Part shown: one piece after another, positions 17,308-26,404 of the stretch
Layout: every line of letters starts with the position of its first letter
Numbering within the stretch: position 1 is the stretch's first letter
DNA from: Pseudoxanthomonas suwonensis
GTDB lineage: Bacteria > Pseudomonadota > Gammaproteobacteria > Xanthomonadales > Xanthomonadaceae
Direction of reading: 5' to 3'
DNA: 64,000 bases
NCBI RefSeq assembly: GCF_000972865.1
Contig: NZ_CP011144.1
Span: forward strand, 1,364,001 to 1,428,000
The notes under the pieces: model-generated
What the model saw: the letters and a program-made list of their open reading frames with translations, nothing else
Databases searched by the model: none
What the model was told of the DNA's origin: nothing
Position numbers and translations under genes: made by a program

Positions 17308-17368
17308 TTCTGAACGTGCACGCTGCATAGCAGCATGACCTTTTTGCGGGGGTGTGCCGGGTCCGCCG

Positions 17369-17385
17369 ATGATGCGTCGCATCAT
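17369..17385. promoter_or_regulatory. Palindrome ATGATGCG-T-CGCATCAT, possible second operator
   Basis: Two 8-base arms around one T, between the two xyl-boxes. The sequence differs from the xyl-box and could be the target of another regulator, for example one sensing hexuronate. No such regulator gene is in the window, so this is speculative. Confidence 0.4.
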
Positions 17386-17459
17386 GGTTTTCAGCGGATT
17401 TTCCCCGGATCCGGGCAAGTGCTGCGACGCGGTGGGCGCGCAGGGGTCGGCTGTGATAA

Positions 17460-17473
17460 TGATAGCGCTATCA
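17460..17473. promoter_or_regulatory. xyl-box-like operator TGATAGCGCTATCA
   Basis: A perfect palindrome differing from the xyl-box at one symmetric position (A for G at arm position 3). It lies 84 bases before the exuT start and probably serves that gene. Confidence 0.7.
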
Positions 17474-17556
17474 GAAATTGCGGCTTGCGCCGTGCCTTGG
17501 GAGGGGCGGGACATGGGTGATCAGCGATACCAGCGGCGGCCGTGCGGGGCACGGGC

Positions 17557-18867
17557 ATGAGCGTGGAAGCCGCCGCCGGCATACCGGCAAGCCGTCCGGG
17601 CGGGCGCTACCGCTGGCGCGTCTGCGCGATGCTGCTGGCCGCCACCACCATCAACTACATCGACCGGCAGGTGCTGGGCGTGCTGGCGCCGTTCCTGCAG
17701 GACGAGATCGGCTGGAACGAGATCCAGTACGGCTACATCGTCACCGCGTTCCAGGCCGCCTACGCGATCGGCCTGCTGTGCGCCGGCGCGATCATCGACA
17801 AGCTCGGCACCCGCATCGGCTACGCGATCGCCATCGCCGTGTGGAGCGTGGCGGCGATGAGCCATGCGCTGGCGGCCACCGTCGTCGGCTTCATCCTCGC
17901 CCGCTTCTTCCTCGGCCTGGGCGAGGCCGGCAACTTCCCGGCGGCGATCAAGACCGTGGCCGAGTGGTTCCCGCGCCGCGAACGCGCGTTCGCCACGGGC
18001 ATCTTCAACTCCGGCTCCAACATCGGCGCGATCGTGGCCCCGCTGATGGTGCCGATCGTGGCCGTGGCCTGGGGCTGGCAGGCCGCGTTCCTGGTCACCG
18101 GCGTGCTCAGCGCCACGTGGCTGGCGACCTGGCTGCTGTGGTACCGCGCGCCGGAGCAGCAGCCGCGCCTGTCTTCGAGCGAACTGCAGTGGATCCGCAG
18201 CGACCCGCCCGAGACGGCGGTGCGCGTGCCATGGGCGCGGATCGTGCGCTTCCGCCAGGCCTGGGCGTTCGTCGCCGCCAAGTTCCTCACCGATCCGATC
18301 TGGTGGTTCTTCCTGTTCTGGCTGCCGAAGTTCCTGCACTCCGAGTACGGCCTGACCCTGACCGGGCTGGGCCTGCCGCTGGTCGTGATCTTCGTGATGG
18401 CCGACGTCGGCAGTATCGCCGGTGGCTGGCTGGCCGGCCGCTTCATCAAGCTCGGCTGGAGCGTGAACCGCGCGCGCAAGGGCGCCATGCTGGTGTGCGC
18501 GCTGTGCGTGGTGCCGATCGTCTTCGCCGTCCGCGCCGACAACCTGTGGGTCGCGGTGGCGCTGATCGGCCTGGCCACCGCCGGCCACCAGGGCTGGTCG
18601 GCCAACGTGTTCACCCTGACCTCGGACATGTTCCCGCGCCACGCGGTCGGCTCGGTGGTGGGCATGGGCGGCTTCGCCGGCGCGGTGGGCGGCATGATGA
18701 TCGCCACCTTCGTCGGCTTCCTGCTGCACACCACCGGCAGCTACGTGCCGGTGTTCCTGATGGCCGGTTCGGCCTACCTGGTCGCGCTGCTGGTGGTGCA
18801 TCTGCTCGCGCCGCGGCTGGAACCGGCACGGCTGGAAACCATTCCGCAGGAGCGGCCGGCCGCCTGA
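17557..18867 (+). CDS. exuT: MFS hexuronate transporter, ExuT-like (ACS family)
   Basis: 436 residues from ATG at 17557; a GTG five codons upstream is possible, and no strong ribosome site marks either. Twelve helices, with the anion:cation symporter marks INYIDRQVLGVLAP in helix 1, GLGEAGNFPAAIKTVAEWFP in helix 4 and TSDMFPRHAVGSVVGM late. ExuT-type carriers import glucuronate and galacturonate. The next genes (GH115 alpha-glucuronidase, uxaC) fit import of (methyl)glucuronate cut from xylan. Confidence 0.87.
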   Translation: MSVEAAAGIPASRPGGRYRWRVCAMLLAATTINYIDRQVLGVLAPFLQDEIGWNEIQYGYIVTAFQAAYAIGLLCAGAIIDKLGTRIGYAIAIAVWSVAAMSHALAATVVGFILARFFLGLGEAGNFPAAIKTVAEWFPRRERAFATGIFNSGSNIGAIVAPLMVPIVAVAWGWQAAFLVTGVLSATWLATWLLWYRAPEQQPRLSSSELQWIRSDPPETAVRVPWARIVRFRQAWAFVAAKFLTDPIWWFFLFWLPKFLHSEYGLTLTGLGLPLVVIFVMADVGSIAGGWLAGRFIKLGWSVNRARKGAMLVCALCVVPIVFAVRADNLWVAVALIGLATAGHQGWSANVFTLTSDMFPRHAVGSVVGMGGFAGAVGGMMIATFVGFLLHTTGSYVPVFLMAGSAYLVALLVVHLLAPRLEPARLETIPQERPAA

Positions 18868-18872
18868 GCCAG

Positions 18873-18898
18873 GCCTGCGTGCCCGCGGGCACGCAGGC
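18873..18898 (+). terminator. Perfect 26-base palindrome between exuT and the GH115 gene
   Basis: GCCTGCGTGCCCG pairs with CGGGCACGCAGGC. It lies 5 bases after the exuT stop. It lacks a T-run; an intercistronic stabilising or attenuating hairpin is the likely role. Confidence 0.5.
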
Positions 18899-18957
18899 GA
18901 TCCTGGCCGCGGCGCACTCGTGCGTCGCGGCCCCGAACGTTACGAGAGTCCATATAG

Positions 18958-21822
18958 ATGACCCGACCTGTCCTTGCCCTGCTGCTGTGTGTCCTCGTCC
19001 TGCCGGGTGCGGCGCACGCCAGCACTGACTGCCGCGCGCCGGCAGCCGTCTGCGAGGCCCGCATCGCGGGTGGCCTGGCCCTGATCGAGCGCGGCACACC
19101 GCTGCCGGTGCTGGTGGAGGAAGACGACTTCGCCGCCGTGCGGCACGCCGCCGAGGCATTGCGCGGCGACCTGGCCGCCGTCGCCGGCAAGCCCGCGGTC
19201 GGCTCGGCGGCACCGCGCATGGCGGTCATCGCCGGCACCCTGGGCCACAGCGCGCGCATCGACCGGATCGTGCGCGAAAAGGCGATCGACACCACCGGCG
19301 TGGCCGGCACCTGGGAGGCCTATCTGCTGCAGGTGGTCGAAAAGCCCGAACCGGGCATCGACCGCGCCCTGCTGGTGGTCGGTGCCGACCGCCGCGGCAC
19401 CGCCTTCGGCCTGTACGAGATCTCGCGCCGGGCCGGCGTCTCGCCCTGGACCTGGTGGGCCGACGTGCCGCCGCCGCGGCATTCCAGCCTGTACGTGGCG
19501 CCGGGGCGCTTCGTCGATGCGCCGAAGGTGAAGTACCGCGGCATCTTCATCAACGACGAGGACCCGGCCCTCGGCGGCTGGCTCAAGGCCCACTACGGCG
19601 GCGTCGCCGACCACCGCTTCTACGAGCGCGTGTTCCAGCTGTTGCTGCGCCACAAGGCCAACTACCTGTGGCCGGCGATGTGGCTTCCGCGCGCGTTCTA
19701 CGACGACGATGCACTCAACGCGGCCACCGCCGACGAGTACGGCATCGTCATCGCCACCACCCACCACGAGCCGATGATGCGCGCCCACGACGAGTGGAAC
19801 CGCTACGGCAAGGGCCCATGGGACTACACCCGCAACGCAGAAACGCTGCAGGCGTTCTGGCGCGGCGGCATCGAGCGCCTGCAGGGGCGCGAGGCGGTGG
19901 TGACCCTGGGCATGCGCGGCGACGGCGACGAGGCGATGGCCGAGGGCACCGCGACCGCGCTGCTGGAGCGGATCGTCGCCGACCAGCGGCGGATCATCGC
20001 CGAGGTCACCGGCAAGCCGGCCGAGCAGACCCCGCAGGTGTGGGCGCTGTACAAGGAAGTGCAGGACTACTTCGACGCCGGCATGCGCGTGCCCGACGAT
20101 GTCATCCTGCTGTTCGCCGACGACAACTGGGGCAACATCCGCCGCCTCCCCGACCCGGCCAGCCGGCGCCCGGGCGGCTACGGCGTGTACTACCACTTCG
20201 ACTACGTCGGCGGACCGCGCAACTACAAGTGGATCAACTCCACCCAGGTCGAGCGCGCCTGGGAGCAGATGCGGCTGGCCTGGGCGCACGGCGTGGAGCG
20301 GCTGTGGGTGGTCAATGTCGGCGACATCAAGCCGATGGAACTGCCGATCAGCGCGTTCCTCGACCAGGCCTGGGACCCGGATGCGGCGGACCTGGACTGG
20401 ATCGGCCGCTATCCGGTCGCCTGGGCCGCCGAGCAGTTCGGTCCGCAGCATGCCAAGGCCATCGGCGAGATCCTCACCCGCTACACCCAGTACAACGCGC
20501 GCCGCAAGCCGGAACTGATCTCGCCCGACACCTGGAGCCTGATCCACGAGCGCGAGGCCGAGCGCGTGCTGGCCGGCTGGGACGCGCTGGTCGAGCGCAC
20601 GCTGGAGACCGGCCGGCGGATCCCCGCCGGCCACCGCGACGCCTGGTACCAGCTGGTCGAGTACCCGGTGCTGGCCAGCGCCAACCTCAACCACCTGCAC
20701 GTGGCGGTGGCGCGCAACCGCCTGTACGCGGCACAGGGTCGGGCCTCGGCCAACGCCTGGGCGGACAAGGCGCGGGAGTTGTTCGCACGTGACGCCGAAC
20801 TGCAGCGGGTGTACGAGCAGGACATCGCCGGCGGCAAGTGGACCAGCATGATGGCGCAGCCGCGGATCGGCTACACCCACTGGCAATCGCCGCAGCGCAA
20901 CGTCCTTCCGTACCTGTCCAGGGTCGACGTGCCCGAGAAGGGCGTGCTCGGCGTGGCGGTCGAGGGCGACGCGCGCGCCTTCCCCTACCCGCTGCACGGA
21001 CCGCGGCTGCCCGAGCTCGACCCGGTCGCAGCGCCCACGCGCGAGGTGGTGGTGTTCAACCGTGGCCGCCAGCCGATCGGCTTCACCGCCGGCAGCAGGA
21101 CGCCGTGGCTGAAGGTCTCGCCGGCGTCCACCGAGGTCAGCGACGCGGTGCCGCTGGGCATCACGGTCGACTGGAACGCGCTGCCCGAGGGCCGGCATGA
21201 GGGCCAGATCCAGATACGCGGCAAGGACTGGACCGAGGTCACCGTCACCGTGCCGGTACACAAGCCGCCGGCGCACCGCGGTGCCCGCGGCTTCGTCGAA
21301 GGCAATGGCGTGGTCGCCATCGAGGCGCAGCACTACAGCCGCGCCGTGGCCCCGGCCGGTGGCCAGTGGCAGGTGGTCCCGCACCTGGGCCGCACCCTGT
21401 CCGGCGTGACCGCATGGCCGGCCACCGGCGCACCGGCAACGCCCGGCGGCGGGAGCGCGCATCTGGAATACCCGCTGGTGATGGACGATGAAGGCGAAGT
21501 CGAGGTACGCGTGGTGATGTCGCCGACGCTGGACATCCACCACCGCGGCGGCCTGCGCTACGCCGTCTCCATCGGCGACGAAGCGCCGCAGGCGGGCAGC
21601 ATGCGCCTGGATCCGACCCCCGGCGATCGCGACTTCCGCGCCTGGGAAGCGGCGGTGATCGACAACTCGCATGCGTCCGTTTCGCGCCACCGGGTGCGCG
21701 CCGGCGCCAACACGCTCAAGCTGTGGCTGGTCGACCCGGGCCTGGTGTTCCAGCGCATCGAAGTCGTGCGCCGCCCGCTGCCGCCCACCACCCTCGGCCC
21801 GGTCGAAAGCACCCGTCGCTGA
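18958..21822 (+). CDS. GH115 xylan alpha-1,2-glucuronidase
   Basis: 954 residues with a signal peptide ending GAAHAS. The layout matches GH115: an N-terminal domain, a TIM-barrel region with KYRGIFINDEDPALGGW, LLLRHKANYLWPAMW, THHEPMMRA and GMRGDGDEAM, then helical and beta-sandwich C-terminal domains. GH115 removes (4-O-methyl)glucuronic acid from internal as well as terminal xylose of long xylan, in contrast to GH67. It acts in the periplasm or outside. Downstream uxaC uses the released glucuronate. Confidence 0.93.
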   Translation: MTRPVLALLLCVLVLPGAAHASTDCRAPAAVCEARIAGGLALIERGTPLPVLVEEDDFAAVRHAAEALRGDLAAVAGKPAVGSAAPRMAVIAGTLGHSARIDRIVREKAIDTTGVAGTWEAYLLQVVEKPEPGIDRALLVVGADRRGTAFGLYEISRRAGVSPWTWWADVPPPRHSSLYVAPGRFVDAPKVKYRGIFINDEDPALGGWLKAHYGGVADHRFYERVFQLLLRHKANYLWPAMWLPRAFYDDDALNAATADEYGIVIATTHHEPMMRAHDEWNRYGKGPWDYTRNAETLQAFWRGGIERLQGREAVVTLGMRGDGDEAMAEGTATALLERIVADQRRIIAEVTGKPAEQTPQVWALYKEVQDYFDAGMRVPDDVILLFADDNWGNIRRLPDPASRRPGGYGVYYHFDYVGGPRNYKWINSTQVERAWEQMRLAWAHGVERLWVVNVGDIKPMELPISAFLDQAWDPDAADLDWIGRYPVAWAAEQFGPQHAKAIGEILTRYTQYNARRKPELISPDTWSLIHEREAERVLAGWDALVERTLETGRRIPAGHRDAWYQLVEYPVLASANLNHLHVAVARNRLYAAQGRASANAWADKARELFARDAELQRVYEQDIAGGKWTSMMAQPRIGYTHWQSPQRNVLPYLSRVDVPEKGVLGVAVEGDARAFPYPLHGPRLPELDPVAAPTREVVVFNRGRQPIGFTAGSRTPWLKVSPASTEVSDAVPLGITVDWNALPEGRHEGQIQIRGKDWTEVTVTVPVHKPPAHRGARGFVEGNGVVAIEAQHYSRAVAPAGGQWQVVPHLGRTLSGVTAWPATGAPATPGGGSAHLEYPLVMDDEGEVEVRVVMSPTLDIHHRGGLRYAVSIGDEAPQAGSMRLDPTPGDRDFRAWEAAVIDNSHASVSRHRVRAGANTLKLWLVDPGLVFQRIEVVRRPLPPTTLGPVESTRR

Positions 21823-21866
21823 GCGCCACCCACGCTTACCCGCACACCCAACCCGGTCTCGCCGCC

Positions 21867-23288
21867 ATGAACGACGCCAAGCCCCTGGCACTGCACCCCG
21901 ACCGCCTGTTCCCGTCCGATCCTACGCAACGGATGATCGCGCGCCGGCTGTACCTGCAGGTGGCCGGGCTGCCGATCGTCAGTCCGCACGGCCACACCGA
22001 CCCGGCCTGGTTCGCGCAGGACGAGGCCTTCGCCAACGCCACCGAACTGTTGCTGGTGCCGGACCACTACGTGTTCCGCATGCTCTACAGCCAGGGCGTG
22101 CCGCTGGACGCGCTGGGCATCCCGCGCGCGGACGGTTCGCGCGCCGCGGTCGACCCGCGCGCGGCCTGGCGGACCTTCGCCGACCGCTTCCACCTGTTCC
22201 GCGGCACGCCGTCGTCGATGTGGCTCAACCATGTCTTCCACGACGTGTTCGGCCTGCGCGTGCGCCTGGACGCCGGCACCGCCGACGAGTACTACGACAC
22301 CATCACCGCCGCGCTGCAAACCCCGCAGTTCCGCCCGCGCGCGCTGTTCGAGCGCTTCGGCATCGAGGTGATCGCCACCACCGAATCGCCGCTGGACCCG
22401 CTGGACCACCACGCGGTGATCCGCGCCAGCGGCTGGAAGGGCAAGGTCATCACCGCCTACCGGCCCGACCCGGTGGTCGATCCCGAGCACGAGCAGTTCC
22501 CCGATGCGTTGCGCCGCTTCGGCGAGATCACCGGCGAGGACGTGCACAGCTGGGAAGGCTACCTGCGCGCGCACCGCCAGCGCCGCGCATTCTTCGCCTC
22601 GATGGGTGCCACTTCCAGCGACCACGGCCACCCGACCTGCGCCACCGCCGACCTGTCGCCGGCCGAGGCGCGGGTGCTGTTCGCCAAGGTCGTGTCCGGG
22701 CGCTCCACCCCGGACGAGGCCGAGCTGTTCCGCGCCCAGGTGCTGACCGAGATGGCGGCGATGAGCCTGGACGACGGGCTGGTGATGCAGATCCACCCGG
22801 GCTGCTACCGCAACCACAACCGCGGGCTGTTCGAGCGCTACGGCCGCGACAAGGGCGCCGACATCCCGCTGCGCACCGAGTACGTGCACGCGCTCAAGCC
22901 GCTGCTGGACCGCTTCGGCAACGAGCCGCGCTTCACCCTGATCCTGTTCACCCTGGACGAGAGCACCTATTCGCGCGAGCTGGGCCCGCTGGCCGGGCAC
23001 TACCCGTGCCTGTTCCTCGGCCCGGCCTGGTGGTTCCACGACGCGCCCGAGGGCATGTGGCGCTTCCGCGAGCAGACCCTGGCGACGGCCGGCTTCTACA
23101 ACACCATCGGCTTCAACGACGATACCCGCGCGTTCCTGTCGATCCCGGCCCGGCACGACGTGGCCCGGCGCATCGACTGCGCGGTGCTGGCCAAGCTGGT
23201 GGCCGAGCACCGGATCGACGAGGACGAGGCCACCGACGTGGCCATCGACCTGGCCTACCACCTGCCCAAGCGTGCCTACCGGCTGTGA
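21867..23288 (+). CDS. uxaC: Glucuronate isomerase (uronate isomerase)
   Basis: 473 residues, the family length. UxaC marks: LPIVSPHGHTDP with the metal-site His pair, the VPDHYVFRMLYSQG helix, TTESPLDPLDHH, HPGCYRNHN and GPAWWFHDAPEG. It isomerises D-glucuronate to D-fructuronate (EC 5.3.1.12) in the cytoplasm. It follows the GH115 gene by 44 bases and supplies UxuB (35471-36991), so the hexuronate path is split over the two halves of the locus. Confidence 0.95.
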   Translation: MNDAKPLALHPDRLFPSDPTQRMIARRLYLQVAGLPIVSPHGHTDPAWFAQDEAFANATELLLVPDHYVFRMLYSQGVPLDALGIPRADGSRAAVDPRAAWRTFADRFHLFRGTPSSMWLNHVFHDVFGLRVRLDAGTADEYYDTITAALQTPQFRPRALFERFGIEVIATTESPLDPLDHHAVIRASGWKGKVITAYRPDPVVDPEHEQFPDALRRFGEITGEDVHSWEGYLRAHRQRRAFFASMGATSSDHGHPTCATADLSPAEARVLFAKVVSGRSTPDEAELFRAQVLTEMAAMSLDDGLVMQIHPGCYRNHNRGLFERYGRDKGADIPLRTEYVHALKPLLDRFGNEPRFTLILFTLDESTYSRELGPLAGHYPCLFLGPAWWFHDAPEGMWRFREQTLATAGFYNTIGFNDDTRAFLSIPARHDVARRIDCAVLAKLVAEHRIDEDEATDVAIDLAYHLPKRAYRL

Positions 23289-23301
23289 GCATGCGCTCTC
23301 C

Positions 23302-23394
23302 TGTAGGAGCCCGTTCATGGGCGACACGGGCGTCGGAGCCATGAGGGAGTCGCCTGTGCCGGCGTGGCGTGTCGCCGATGAATCGGCTCCTACA
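23302..23394. repeat. TGTAGGAGC...GCTCCTACA repeat, copy 1
   Basis: About 93 bases with inverted ends (TGTAGGAGCC / GGCTCCTACA) and inner GGGCGACACGGGCGTCGG and GAGTCGCCTGTGCCGGCG blocks shared with other copies at 35272, 51789, 56851 and 56971. It lies between uxaC and the GH2 gene. Confidence 0.8.
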
Positions 23395-23436
23395 AAAGGT
23401 CATCCGGCTCTCACCGCCTTCCGCGGCCTGCGGCGC

Positions 23437-26148
23437 ATGGCCCTGCTCCTGGCCCTACCCCTCCTTGCCTCGGCTCTCCTCGTCGTCCCAGCTTCCGCCC
23501 GCGAGCAGATCCGCCTCGATACCGGCTGGCGCTTCCACCGCGGCGACCCGCCGGGCATCGACGGTCGCCTGGACTATGACGTACGCCCGGAGATCGTGCA
23601 GAGCGCCGACGGCAAGGACGCCGATGCGCGTCCCGACGAAGCGGTGAAGACCGACGCTGCGCGCCCGGTGCTCGAGCCGTGGATCCTGCCCACCGCCAAC
23701 GCCTTCATCGCCGACCCGGCGCAACACCACGCGCGCCCGTCCGGCGATCCGGGCAGCGACGTGGCCTTCGTCCAGGCCGCGTTCGACGACAGCGGCTGGG
23801 AGGCGGTCACCCTGCCGCACGACTGGGCCATCGCCGGCCCGTTCATCGCCGAAGGCCCCTACGGCGGCATGGGCCGCCTGCCGAGCTGGGGCGTGGGCTG
23901 GTACCGGCGCACGCTGGATATTCCCGCCGCCATGGCCGCGCGCTCGGTGTTCCTGGACGTCGGCGGCGCGATGTCCTATGCCACGGTCTGGCTCAATGGC
24001 CGCCTGGTCGGCGGCTGGCCCTACGGCTACAACTCCTGGCGCGTGGACCTCACGCCCTACCTCGACTTCGGCGGAACCAACCAGCTCGCCATCCGCCTGG
24101 ACAACCCGCCCGAATCGGCGCGCTGGTATCCCGGCGGCGGCCTGTACCGCGACCTGTGGCTGACCATCGCCGACCCGGTCCATGTCGGCCAGTGGGGCAC
24201 GTACGTCACCACTACCGATGTCTCGGCCAAGGCCGCGACGGTGAACCTGCGCGTGGACGTGGACAACGCCGGCGACCGCAAGGCGCGGGTGCAGGTCGCC
24301 ACCGACATCTTCGCCCTCGACGACGCCGGCGCCGTGTCCGGCAAGCCCGTCGCCCGCATCGCGCCGCAGCGGCTCGAGGTCGCCGCGGGTTCCAGCGCGC
24401 GCCTGCAGTCCTCCACCCGGATCGAGCGTCCGCGCCTGTGGGGCCCGCCGCCGACCCAGCAGCCGCACCGCTACCTCGCCGTCACCACCCTCGCGCGCGG
24501 CGGCCGCACCATCGACCGCTACGAGACCCGTTTCGGCATCCGCGACGTGCACTGGGACCCGGACCGCGGCGTCCTCGTCAACGGCGAGCACATCCCGCTG
24601 CGCGGGGTGAACCAGCACCACGACCTCGGCGCGCTGGGCGCCGCGTTCAACCTCCGCGCGGCCGAACGCCAGCTGGAGATCCTGCGCGGCATGGGCGTCA
24701 ACGCAATCCGGATGGCGCACAACCCACCCGACCCGCAACTGCTCGAACTCACCGACCGCATGGGTTTCCTGGTCGTGGACGAGGTGTTCGACTCCTGGGA
24801 AAGGAAGAAGACGCCGCTGGACTTCCATCGGATCTTCCCGGAGTGGCACGAGGCCGACCTGCGTTCGATGATCCGCCGCGACCGCAACCACCCGTCGGTG
24901 ATCCTGTGGAGCGTGGGCAACGAGGTCGGCGAGCAGTACGACGGCGAGGCCGGCGCTGCGCTCGGCCGCCGCCTGGCCGCGATCGCGCGCGAAGAGGATC
25001 CGACCCGCCCCACCACCGCGTCGATGAACTGGGCCAAGGCCGACATGCCCTTCCCCGCCGCCTTCGACGTGGTCAACCTCAACTACCAGGGCGAGGGCAT
25101 CCGCCAGGAGGCCGAGTTCGAAGGCACCGAGCGGATCCGCACGCCGCCGTCGTACCCGGCGTTCCGCGCCGCGTTCCCGGACAAGGTGATCATCGGCAGC
25201 GAGACCGCCTCGGCCTTCAGCAGCCGCGGCATCTACCTGTTCCCGGTCTCGCCGCTGGCCAGCGCGCCGGTGCGCGACGGCCGCGGCGGCGATTCGAGGA
25301 TCCGCCATGTCAGCAGCTACGAGCTGCACGCGGTGGACTTCGGCTCCACCGCCGACAAGGTGTTCGCCACCCTCGACCGGCATCCGTACGTGGCCGGCGA
25401 GTTCGTCTGGAACGGCTTCGACTACCTGGGCGAACCGACCCCGTACTACGACTCGCGCAGTTCCTACAGCGGCATCGTCGACCTCGCCGGCTTCCCCAAG
25501 GACCGCTACTTCCTCTACCAGTCGCGCTGGCGCCCGGACCTGCCGATGGCACACCTGCTGCCGCACTGGACCTGGCCCGGCCGCGAGGGCCAGGTCACGC
25601 CGGTGCACGTGTTCACCTCCGGCGACGAGGCCGAACTGTTCGTCAACGGCGTCTCGCAGGGGCGCAAGCGGAAGGGACCGTACGAGTACCGGCTGCGCTG
25701 GGACGAGGTGGTGTACCAACCGGGCGAACTGCACGTGCAGGCGTACCGCGACGGCCGGCCCTGGGCCGGCGACACCGTCCGCACCGCGGGTCCGCCGGCG
25801 AAGCTCGAGCTGACGGTCGACCGCGACCGCATCGCCGCCGACGGCCGCGACCTGGCGTTCGCCACCGTGCGCTTCCTCGACGGCGACGGCCATCCGGTGC
25901 CGACCGCCACCGAGCGCATCGTCTTCCGCGTCGATGGCCCCGGCGAGGTCGTCGCCACCGACAATGGCGATCCGACCGACCTGACGCCGTTTCCTTCGCA
26001 CGAGCGCAATGCCTTCAGTGGGCTGGCGCTGGCGATCGTGCGTGGCGTGCCCGGGCAGGCCGGCACGGTGACGCTGCATGCCGGTTCCGGGTCGCTGCAG
26101 GGTGCGAGTGTCGACATCACCACACTGGCCGTTCCGGCGGCGGAGTAA
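23437..26148 (+). CDS. GH2 family glycoside hydrolase, probable secreted beta-galactosidase
   Basis: 903 residues from ATG at 23437, which opens a signal peptide (MALLLALPLLASALLVVPASA). There is no clear ribosome site and the frame stays open upstream into the repeat, so the start is uncertain. GH2 domains follow: sugar-binding (HDWAIAGPF), immunoglobulin-like, and a TIM barrel with LRGVNQHHDLG and catalytic Glu residues in WSVGNEVGE (acid/base) and IIGSETAS (nucleophile). A C-terminal Big-like domain ends it. Galactosyl side chains are a possible substrate; beta-xylosidase or beta-glucuronidase activity is not excluded. Confidence 0.85.
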   Translation: MALLLALPLLASALLVVPASAREQIRLDTGWRFHRGDPPGIDGRLDYDVRPEIVQSADGKDADARPDEAVKTDAARPVLEPWILPTANAFIADPAQHHARPSGDPGSDVAFVQAAFDDSGWEAVTLPHDWAIAGPFIAEGPYGGMGRLPSWGVGWYRRTLDIPAAMAARSVFLDVGGAMSYATVWLNGRLVGGWPYGYNSWRVDLTPYLDFGGTNQLAIRLDNPPESARWYPGGGLYRDLWLTIADPVHVGQWGTYVTTTDVSAKAATVNLRVDVDNAGDRKARVQVATDIFALDDAGAVSGKPVARIAPQRLEVAAGSSARLQSSTRIERPRLWGPPPTQQPHRYLAVTTLARGGRTIDRYETRFGIRDVHWDPDRGVLVNGEHIPLRGVNQHHDLGALGAAFNLRAAERQLEILRGMGVNAIRMAHNPPDPQLLELTDRMGFLVVDEVFDSWERKKTPLDFHRIFPEWHEADLRSMIRRDRNHPSVILWSVGNEVGEQYDGEAGAALGRRLAAIAREEDPTRPTTASMNWAKADMPFPAAFDVVNLNYQGEGIRQEAEFEGTERIRTPPSYPAFRAAFPDKVIIGSETASAFSSRGIYLFPVSPLASAPVRDGRGGDSRIRHVSSYELHAVDFGSTADKVFATLDRHPYVAGEFVWNGFDYLGEPTPYYDSRSSYSGIVDLAGFPKDRYFLYQSRWRPDLPMAHLLPHWTWPGREGQVTPVHVFTSGDEAELFVNGVSQGRKRKGPYEYRLRWDEVVYQPGELHVQAYRDGRPWAGDTVRTAGPPAKLELTVDRDRIAADGRDLAFATVRFLDGDGHPVPTATERIVFRVDGPGEVVATDNGDPTDLTPFPSHERNAFSGLALAIVRGVPGQAGTVTLHAGSGSLQGASVDITTLAVPAAE

Positions 26149-26211
26149 GCCAATCGGAAAAAAGGCACAATCTGGAAGCGGCAAGTGCTCCTCCCTTCCC
26201 CCTCCGGGACT

Positions 26212-26340
26212 AGGTGCCCTCGGGGTAGAAGGTGCCCGAAGGGCGGATGAGGGTACGGCGGAGCGACGCATGCCTGGACCGCCGCAACCTCACCGAACCC
26301 TCTCCCCAACCCCTCTCCCGGAGGGAGAGGGGCTTCAAAG
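26212..26340. repeat. Intergenic repeat with CCCTCTCCC-type palindrome
   Basis: GGTGCCCGAAGGGCGGATGAGGG followed by a region with CCCCTCTCCC-GGAGGGAGAGGGG. Such composite intergenic repeats are frequent in Xanthomonadaceae. It fills most of the 256 bases between the GH2 and xylanase genes; no operator-like palindrome of the xyl-box type is seen here. Confidence 0.55.
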
Positions 26341-26404
26341 CGGGGCAGGTCGAAAATAATCGCCTGCTGTCGCCCGGCAAGCCATCAGTTCCCCAGTTGA
26401 TGCA

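Larger units (their letters stand above)
17172..17556. other. Divergent promoter region between the receptor and exuT
   Basis: No gene is seen in these 385 bases. They hold two LacI-type palindromes (17292-17307 and 17460-17473) and a third palindrome of other sequence (17369-17385), so transcription in both directions is probably controlled here. Confidence 0.7.
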
